Assembly: GCA_015143735.1 (NCBI GenBank)
Contig: VKHC01000105.1
Span: forward strand, 5,006-16,011
From: Synura sp. LO234KE
Lineage: Eukaryota > Sar > Synurophyceae > Synurales > Mallomonadaceae
DNA: 11,006 nucleotides
Reading direction: 5' to 3'
This document shows, in pieces, positions 1 to 8,200 of this stretch (positions are counted from its first letter, which is position 1; the number at the start of each line of letters is the position of its first letter). The position numbers and the translations under genes are program-made. The notes below the pieces were generated by a model. The model was given only the letters and a program-made list of their open reading frames with translations, had not been told where the DNA came from and searched no databases.

Positions 1-15
1 TATGGATGAGAAATA

Positions 16-1539
16 TTAAACGCGTACGACATCTTTGCTCGCGGTCATGTCTAGTCCTGCCACTCCCTCGTCGTCCACGTCTTCCTGATGTCACAAGGCA
101 TAGGACGACGAATGGAATCGGTCACAGGACACAGCAGTTGTTTGGATGGGACGGGTAGATAGAGCGAGGAAGTGTGGAGGGAGACAGCCCAATATTAACA
201 ATGGAGGCTTACCCCGTCCTCCCAGCCCTCGGGAACCTTGCTCAGCTCCATCATCTTGGCGTCGAGCAACTGCCATGATACAACAAGAAGGGAATAATCA
301 AATCAAGACATTTCCTCCCAACAAAACCTCCCGTCGCCTCCAGTTCAAAGAAAATAATATTAATCTTTATGTCTATCTCTCACTTTCATAGCTTTCGCTC
401 TTCGTCGCTCCACCACCGGATCCACCGCGGGCGGGGCGGGTGAGTGGACAGTCATGTCAGAAACAGGATCGCGATATCTAGCGCAGCATAAGACCAGTTC
501 GAGAAGATACGAAGAAGATAAGTCAACTTAATGGTCAATATTAAATGTCATTTATTTAATTTTAGTACAGCTATTCGCTCATTATGATGGATATGAAACT
601 GATACAAAGACATAGACTGTACCTGAGGTGATGATGTTTCTTTTTATCCTGTCCTGCTTCCAGAGCGGGGACAATACCCGTTAATGCAAACAAGTTGTAG
701 AAGGCTGTCGACAGAGGGTACACCACGATGTGAAACGGCTGCAAATGAATATGTAACGAAAATTAGTTTTGGGATTTATGTAAAATGGAGTGTATTTTAG
801 TCTGACCTCAGGAAACATATCAACAAATGAAAGATCTTCGGCTTGATTTCCGTAACTTCCATCCTGATAGCAGAAAAACTGAAATCAAGTCTTGCAAAAA
901 AATAGAAAATTAAATTCATATCTATCATACTTCATTTTTCATATGGTATCGTGAATAACCCCACGAAAACAAAAGGCCGATAATAGTAAATGGAAGATCT
1001 CTCGCAAGGAACCGAAACCCAGTTATCCAAAATAGAATTTGGAAAAATGTGATGATAATTGGTAGGTTGTTGTAAGTTATTGAAGGCTGGTTGAATATTA
1101 TCGGTTCATTTCGTAGTTGCGACCTGGCGTGAACAAGAAGCATCATAAGTACTCCGCTAAACCCAAATATTGGGTCAAGTAGCATGGATTCCATTCCTGT
1201 GAAGAAAAATCTCATAAAGCACCACGCTGATGTTCCTATTGTACATGCAAGAATATTAAATGCGAAAAACAATGCAAACTGATCGAATGGACCATATTCC
1301 ATACGATATCGCATATAGCAACCCAGTCCGATAAAGTCAAGAATTAGTTTTATTAAACTGTTTTCGTAAAAGCACGATGTCACTAGATTCCATACATAGG
1401 AATTAACAATAATCGTGTTTACTGTCACCAGACCTAATTTTGATGAGGAATCCGGAATTACCAAATTCATTATGTAAAATAATACAAGAAGAGAGATGCA
1501 AACTGGGGCTACAGGTTGGGATATAGAGAGTACTACCAT
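16..1539 (-). CDS. TMEM115: TMEM115-like (DUF1751) Golgi membrane protein, 6 exons, complete
   Basis: Rhomboid-like, catalytically inactive multi-pass protein; in animals TMEM115 sits in the Golgi membrane and is implicated in retrograde Golgi-ER traffic. My exon model (minus strand) is 1539-931, 878-807, 738-623, 477-384, 269-213 and 84-16, giving 338 residues (human about 350). All introns are GT-AG and every junction keeps phase. Exon 1 carries about six hydrophobic segments (residues 11-29, 47-76, 88-113, 121-139, 160-179, 183-200) with family signatures: WNLVTSCFYEN at 50-60, an RMEYG match to the LE.xWG position, GFSGVLMMLLVHA, and GLLFSWGYSRYH. Exon 2 ends with the SFVDMFPE match to the family's F-x-FFPE motif. 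Exon 4 has the conserved cytosolic DPVVERRRAKAMK, followed by an acidic EDVDDEG stretch in exon 6, as in animal TMEM115. The ATG start is supported by an in-frame TGA at 1566-1564. The family call is firm; the short exons 5 and 6 are somewhat less certain. Confidence 0.9.
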
Positions 1540-1710
1540 TCGGAATCGTGCATTAGATGAGAGTCATTATTTTTTCAAATTCTGATAAACTTGATGAAAA
1601 CAAGGAAATCACGCGACAATAACGAGCGATGAGTTCTCCATTTATTTTAACAAAATTTTGCCCCAACAATTAATATTGCCATTAGGCACAAATTCAGATT
1701 AGTTCTATAA
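1540..1710. promoter_or_regulatory. Short divergent intergenic region (candidate bidirectional promoter)
   Basis: These 171 bp separate the minus-strand TMEM115 start from the first possible plus-strand exon of the protease. The stretch is AT-rich, with short T and A runs, and I see no convincing TATA box or other named motif. It must hold both promoters if the gene starts are right. This is an inference from layout only; the protease's first exon is tentative. Confidence 0.35.
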
Positions 1711-4291
1711 ATGTTCAATAAGGAATCATTCATCTTACATTATGATAAGTCTTGTGATATAGTGTGTCATGTTAAAATTCAGCTAGATATAGAAAATAGT
1801 AGCATGAGGTAATTCTTAGAAATAAATACATTATGGAACCAAATAATTATTGACATGGCGCTTTTCTGTTTGCTTAAATTTTAGCTACTCGGTCATTGAT
1901 AAAGAATCTGCACTGGTTGTGACGAATCATTCAAATATACAGCTGCTGCGTAAGAGGCACAATTTTATCAAATATTCTGTTGGCTTAACCGCTGCAGATA
2001 AATTACATCCTGATTTAAAACGGTACGAAAAGGGATGTCACTTTCATTCTAATTCCAGAAATATCGTGCTTCAAGCTTCAGTTGTCGCCCTCACCCCAAC
2101 TGAATTACGACGATTTCGTGTCTCCATAACCTCAGTCTTAAAATTTCTGAATACTACTGGAGATTTGGAGGGACTGCGTCCTTTTCGATCAACAAGATTT
2201 TCCGTGATAACTTCTTGTGCATCCCTATCTATCGCCTTGAACACTATGTTGTCACTCCCTGAAGTATTATGGGTAGAAGAAAAACTACCTTTCGTCCTTC
2301 ATAATCGCTGGTCGAAAGGCGTATGTCAATCGGGGTCATACGCTTCAACGCCATTATACTACGCCAATATAACAGGGTTGGGACAAGTAATCGGAATAGC
2401 AGACACGGGTATCGATATGTTTAATTGCTACTTTTATGATCCGAAGCAGAAGACCCCCTACAATACCATCAACTTGCAACACCGCAAAGTAGTAACCTAT
2501 ATAACGAAGTATGGCGATACAAGTGACGATACGGAGGGCCACGGTACACATGTATGCGGGTCTGCAGCGGGACAATCATATTTGAATTATGGTGACTACA
2601 AGCGCTACAGTGGCTCTGCTTACGAGAGCAAGATAGCGTTTATAGATATAGGAAATACAGCCACAGGGGCGTTAACCATTCCTTCAGATTTATACTCGGA
2701 TGTATTTGAAGCGCTTTACGAGGCTGGCGCTCGCATATTTAGCCATTCATGGGGGTCGATCGGGGAGCGCGCTAATATGTACACCAGCGATGCCCTGAGT
2801 GTGGACCAGTTCATGTGGGACTATCCAAACACATTGGCTGTATTTGCGGCTGGAAATGAGGGAGCGTTAGGAGAGCACACTGTAGGGTCTCCTGCCACGA
2901 ATAAAAACGGGATATGCGCGGGTGCCTCGCTGAATGACCGGGCGAGTTGGCAGGCTTATGGCGGCGTCTTTGTTAGCAGCGTGTATAACGTTGATGCAGT
3001 GGCCAATTTCTCATCCAAAGGACCGACCGCGGATGGTAGAGTGAAACCAGAACTCCTCGCTCCAGGTGTGCGTTTGTTTGTGTGTGTGTGTGTGTGTATG
3101 TGTGTGACCATGGGTGCTAAAGGTGGTGATGTGAGCTGCATATGGATCCTTGAATGTCACGAGCTTCTAGATTATGTTTCGAAGTCACTAGGGAAGTGTG
3201 TGTATGTTCCCTAATTGACTACATGTTGAATATAGACGCATTACCCCTTACCTTCATATACCTCCACGTTGTTACCGCCAGGCTGGTGGATCACTTCTGC
3301 AGCAAGTGTACCTGACGCGACAGAAGTGCACTGTAGCTCCAAAGGAATGAGAGGGACCTCCATGGCCGCTCCTGCGATCGGTGCGAATGCTGTGCTGGTC
3401 CGCGGTTATTTCCTTCAAGGCTTCTATCCTTCTGGAAGGGAGAGGACAGCGGATGGGTTCGAACCTTCTGGAGCTTTGGTGAAGGCCATGCTGCTTCATT
3501 CCAGTCAGAGAATGGCCACCATTGTCAACGATAAAGGAGAGGCCCAGGAACTCACAGAATACCCGTCGCCTGAGCAAGGCTATGGTCGTATACAATTGGA
3601 TACTGTCTTACATTTCTCAGACGCCGGTAGAGATCCGTTGAGTTTATTTGTCATCGGAGCGGTTGATAAGAACAGCCCCTACTACTACGTCATGACCAAC
3701 ACTGGGGACAAGGTTAGCTATGTGGTCACCACCGGCACCACCTCCTCCTCTTCTACCTCGTCTCAACTGAAGGTCACGTTGGCATACACGGATAAGCCGG
3801 GGGTGGCGGGGAGTGGTAAAGTACTAGTAAATGATCTCGATGTGTCCGTTACGGTGCAAGATGGCAGTTATGGGTCGATTGTTACCTACTTGCCTATCCC
3901 GAATAGCGCCAACAGTCGAATCGACAACGTGGAGGTCATTATTATACCGAACCCGCGGGCTAGCACCAACTACACCATAACCGTTTCTGCTTATTCCCTT
4001 TCTTGTAAGCAACCTTTTGCACTCGTGGTCACAGGACACGTATCTTCGTACAATATGACTGAAGCGACACCGTCGGCATTGGCAACGTGGTTTACGCGAA
4101 TACGCAATTTGGATCCCGAAGTGAAGGCCCTAATATCAACTTTATCAGTAGTGCTGTTTATCTTAGGAGGCATTGTGTTGAGTATCTTGTATATGAATAG
4201 AAGTACTTACAGTGAGTTAAGGAACAAGGCATCGAAAAACGCACATCGGAAAAGATGGCGTGGAGCCGGAGGGGTTGGAGGGGCGGCTTAG
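1711..4291 (+). CDS. KP-43-type subtilisin-like serine protease with C-terminal membrane anchor
   Basis: Peptidase family S8, closest in layout to the KP-43 subgroup. Exons in my model are 1711-1808 (tentative), 1885-3065 and 3282-4291, giving 762 residues. The catalytic Asp lies in GIADTGID (codon 2402-2404), His in EGHGTHVCG (2540-2542), the oxyanion Asn in FAAGNEG, and Ser in GTSMAAP (3359-3361). The 216 nt intron splits PELLAPG from WWITSA exactly between two conserved blocks. A prodomain-like region with LPEVLWVEE precedes the catalytic core. After Ser come the PSGALVKAMLLHS block and a beta-rich domain with LAYTDKPG and VNDLDVSV, as in KP-43 relatives. A transmembrane helix at about residues 710-732 (nt 4130-4195) is followed by a basic tail, so the catalytic part should be luminal or extracellular. 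Oddities: no ATG opens the long exon, and the modelled N-terminus has no clear signal peptide, so the true first exon may differ. The exon 2 acceptor at 1883-1884 follows a T-rich tract. Confidence 0.9.
3079..3106 (+). repeat. TG microsatellite in protease intron 2
   Basis: Nine perfect TG units (3079-3096), one TA interruption, then four more TG units. It starts 13 nt inside the intron, just after the donor at 3066. Such tracts are length-variable and can affect splicing of nearby donors in other eukaryotes; any effect here is unproven. Confidence 0.9.
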
Positions 4292-4350
4292 CGAGTTCTC
4301 TTCAGCTGATATCAGTGTCATGCGATTTTGTGTTATTGTCTGCTTTCCGT

Positions 4351-4356
4351 AATAAA
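4351..4356 (+). terminator. AATAAA polyadenylation signal for the protease gene
   Basis: A canonical AATAAA lies 60 nt after the TAG at 4289-4291, followed by AT-rich sequence, which fits the 3' end of the protease transcript. Caution: a similar AATAAA occurs inside TMEM115 intron 3 (minus strand, about 556-551), so the hexamer alone does not prove a 3' end here. Confidence 0.55.
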
Positions 4357-4565
4357 ATATAATTTATATTATTTAATACTACTCATTTGGTGTATGAAAA
4401 AGAAACCTATTTTATTTTCGGGGAAATATTCTTTACTCCTCACAAGCTGTTCTGTCATCCATCCTTCCTTGTTCCTGAGGTTTGCGTTGGGGGGGGGCTC
4501 TCCTCACTTCGAGACGATCCGCCCTGACGTCGATCATCGGTTGTTCTCATGCACGCTTCCGGCAG

Positions 4566-5110
4566 CGGCTATTGGTGGGCTGAGTTGGAACAAGAATCAG
4601 CATCCGACAATAAGAAATCGGTTAAAGTGGCTGGAGTGGGAGATGACTGCGGGGGGGCGGATCCTCCCGCCTCCTACTCACCATATTCTTCGTCCTCGTA
4701 GGTGCGCGGCGCACGGGCTACCCCGAAGCCCCCACCAGCCGTTACAGCGCCTCCTTGAGGAAGAAGGAGGGGGCCTCCTCAGCACATACCACTACCGTTT
4801 TGGAACTCACTAGGACTACTAGCCTAAGAGAAGTGCGATGGTGCGTCTCGATACTAACTCCTTCTACCTCTTTGTTCTTTCGGCCAACACGCCGCCAGCT
4901 GGTGCGGATACGCTACTACTTCTAGAATATGGATTGTGTGCGGGTTCTAACTGACTCTTCTTTCCCTAACAGTCTGGTGGCGGTTTGAGTAGGAACGTGA
5001 TGAACCTAGATATGTTCAGTAAAACAAACTACTTTCTAGGACGAGGAAGCAGCAAAACAACTCGATTAGTCCCAAGAATCACTTCGGCTCAGGATGACCG
5101 CCAATTTTAG
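4566..5110 (+). CDS. Unrecognised 3-exon coding chain, 5' end unresolved
   Basis: Three plus-strand blocks join in frame: 4566-4697, 4739-4832 and 4973-5110 (stop TAG), about 120 residues. The first reads GYWWAELEQESASDNKK and ends in a Ser/Tyr/Pro-rich stretch. It joins through a 41 nt GTAGGT...CCAG intron to RYSASLRKKEG and an S/T-rich segment. A 140 nt intron follows with a textbook branch and pyrimidine tract (TTCTAACTGACTCTTC, then CCTAACAG), leading to a last exon starting SGGGLSRNVMNLDMF. I recognise no domain; the composition looks like a disordered cytosolic tail. It could be a separate small gene, or an alternative 3' end of the upstream protease through a donor near 4211-4216, but that intron (about 350 to 490 nt) would be longer than any other here and would span the AATAAA at 4351. 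The last exon is the best-supported part. Confidence 0.3.
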
Positions 5111-5288
5111 TGGAAGAGAAATCGTTATCTTCATAAGACAAGAAAACGAATTATTATGACAATGCTTCACCCATAATTATAATGCACGGCACTGGTGCTA
5201 TATCCAAATTTACAAATGTAATCGACAAACGAATCATACAAGTACATTATTGAAACGAATCACCAGTTCCCCACCGCGTGAACTAGGA

Positions 5289-8200
5289 TTACGTATTGGG
5301 ATCCGATACGGTGGACGAATCCACCCCTTGGTGCCCTTCCACAAGCCCTCCGACTCGCTGCTGCTGCAGCTGTTACACACAGTCACCGATCGAGGAGGGT
5401 ATTACGATACATGGCACGACAGAGAGACATAGAGGCCAGGCAGTACAGAATCTCCCCATGTCTCCCCCCCCCACTACCTGACATCCCACTTACCTTATTC
5501 AACCAGTAGAAGTCATTCTCATAGTCGATATTCTCGGCTTTCAAAGCCTCTCGCAGTAGCGCCACGAGATCCTCTGCCCCTGCCCCAGATGCACCCAATA
5601 CTCCTCCACGAAAGGGTGGACTTGGACTAGCTAGATGTTCGCTGTAGGTGGACTGCGACGTTAACAGCGGAGAGTGCCTTAACATACTCTGCGCCGTGCT
5701 CACGTTGCCGTACCGCGCCCTCCGGCTCCCCGTCGGAAGACTTTGCTCGTATGGCTCTTCGTACCTCAACATACTCGAGGACGCGAGATAGCTCGATCCA
5801 AAACCAGAAGGATGAAGTATACTGCTCGAGTTTCCCCCACCCCCACTCCCATCTACACGATTTCGAATGAAAGACGAGCCCAGACCATACCCTGCTCCAG
5901 CCCCGCTAGGGTGCGGGTAGATGAACGACTCGAGCATTGGGCGCGGGCTCGACGGCCGACGGAGAGTAGCCGAAGGTGTTGAAACCGTTTCGTCCGTTTT
6001 CGAAACTCCTTCTGCGGATAGATTCGCTGATGTAATCGACGTGACACGGGTCAGTCTTGGAGCCACGTCAGGCAAGGGTTCGTCCTCTGCCACGTGTCCA
6101 GTTGCTGAGGCCACGGCAAAGGGACCACTAGAAGCAGCAACATCGTGGTCTGTCAGTGGAAGTCCAGCAGCAGAAGGTTTGTTTCTTTTCGAGGAAGTAG
6201 AATCGTCGCTATCTTCATTTCCTTCGTCTACCGTACCGAACGGTTTGCCAGGGACAGGAAAGGGTGCGGGAGAGCCCATACGATCCGTGGGAGGGTTACG
6301 CCCCACACCCTGTCTGGAATTAGCCTTCTCTTGTCTATGAAATGGTACTGTATTTGGACTTGATCCACCGCGTAGTAAGCTTTCGCCCACGGGTAACTGC
6401 CGCACTGGAGAGTAGGTTGAGGGCGGGTACGCGTGTTGGTTGTTCCCACCGGGCAGGAGGACGGAGGCCAACAGTGCCATATCAGAACTACCCACACTGT
6501 ACGGAATGAGCGCATGAAGAACAACATTAATAATTATAATAATACGAAAAGAATAGAGGAAAAGAACCAGAATGCATTATACGATGAGGGGGGTGGTAAT
6601 TCGACACGTACACGTGGCGCTTGAATGCTCGCAGATTCGAGATAAGCTCAGCTCCGCCAGCCCCAGCGGCTCCCCGCACTCCACTGCTATCCGGCCTCCA
6701 ATGTGGGTGATGCAGACTGAAGTTAAGCAGACTTTGCTCGATCTTGGGACCGTCCGGTCTGTGTCACAGACACACGACAAATGTCACATATAAAGTCACG
6801 ATGAATATGACCCAATCGGTCGGTACAACCTTCAACCGTTATTTTAATCCAGTAGAGCAGATCGACGAACCTGTTCTGCTTAGGTTGCACACCCTCTGTC
6901 GGCGCTCCATAGCGGACATCTCCGAACTCCGTCAGGTTGAAACGACTGAAGTACAGACGGAGAAAGTGATCGCCAGCTCACAGAGGAAGTTTAACCGACA
7001 ATACAATACAGTACAAATGAAACGGACGGGTCGCGGTTGATAAGGTACTAGCGCAGTAGGTGTATCCATGCAGACGTGTTGTTGGCCATCATTTACCTGA
7101 AGTCACATACTGTACCTAGACCCTCCACATAGATACTGTGCATTCTAAATAACACAGTAGCATATGTTCAAGAGTGCAATAATTGCAATTCTTAAATATA
7201 AAAACGAAGTGAAGATATTACGGTAAGCCATACTTCAAAAACGCGAGTATGTCGGCCGCACAGTCCGGGAGTGAGAAGATCAGGAGGAGCGGAGTCATAA
7301 CGACACTTAAGACCTCCATCGCGAAGATATGGGCCTGGTGCAGTGGGAGGGGAGAGGACAGCGAGTGAAGAACAGCACCCGAGCGAGTATGGATGGGAAA
7401 GGAGCCGAGGCAGTATATTCCGTACACCTCTCTTCACCACCCCGCCATGATCATTGCCCACTCCCTTGGGAAACGCCTATGCTCCCCGCCCCACCTTACC
7501 TTGTAAGGGAACATCGTGGCGATCTCCCCGCGGACCTTCATAGGTACATACAGACATACATACATGTGTAGGTGCGACATCCGGGGTATGTGATATCAAA
7601 GTATATATATGAATATTCAAGAAACAGTACACGCTCTGCTACATAGGTATTGAAACTATGGCCGGAAGGCGCGTAGATATATTGAAGGAACGGCTGGGTG
7701 GGGTGACTGGTGACATAGAGATGTGCCAGAGGCGTGAAGGACTGGGTTGGCCGATCCATTTACCTGCTTGGTGTGCTCGACCCCCTTCCAGCGGGGAGGG
7801 TAGAAGTGGGTCCCCGCGTAGATCTAGACACGCACACAGTAGACACACAGCATATGACCGAGGGCCTAAAGCGGGTCCTCTCCACCTCCCAGTCTCAGGG
7901 ATGTCAAGATAATGCGGCAGTTACCTTTTCCACTAGTTCTCTGGGAGTGGCCACGCGAGATGTGTCCTCTACACGCATCGACACAGCGTGATCAGGAGGG
8001 AACGACCAGTGATAATAATAACAATGATATAAAAGAATAATACAGGGGCGAGAGGCGGGAATACGCCGAAAGCCTTGAATGTACGTACGATCGAACGTCG
8101 AAACTTCCACTACGAGAATCGAAAAATAAGAATTTCCAAACGGTAGAAAACATCATTGGAGTACAGAGACTAGCGGAGTATTGTAAGGAGCCAGAGATAG

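Noticed and set aside
571-622. Read-through TMEM115 end (LRYSLCLCISFIS...) or a 52-nt intron leading to a short CTKIK end
   Set aside because: Both lose the conserved ERRR segment that is found in frame at 384-477 behind a good acceptor, so the longer model is preferred.
1855-1884. ATG with MALFCLLKF, tempting as a signal-peptide start for the protease
   Set aside because: It is in a different frame, stops at the TAG that forms the splice acceptor, and no intron could join it to 1885.
4683-4770. Minus-strand open stretch ending YEDEEYG before a perfect GTGAGT donor
   Set aside because: It is antisense to the better-supported plus-strand chain, the following intron would be only about 35 nt, and the next block stops quickly; no family match. 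I could not exclude it as an extra ATG9-side exon.
4328-4813. 161-codon plus-strand open frame
   Set aside because: It starts inside the protease 3' UTR over the poly(A) signal, has no recognisable domain, and its second half is out of frame with the splice-supported chain at 4566-5110. Its ATG at 4396 could still be a first exon of that chain.
4292-5288. Possible tRNA, snRNA or transposon remnant in the ~1 kb gap
   Set aside because: I looked for cloverleaf-like arms, terminal inverted repeats and target duplications by eye and found none that hold up.
6744-7040. Plus-strand 98-codon open frame
   Set aside because: It is antisense to ATG9 exons 14 and 15, which carry strongly conserved motifs; it is a shadow frame.
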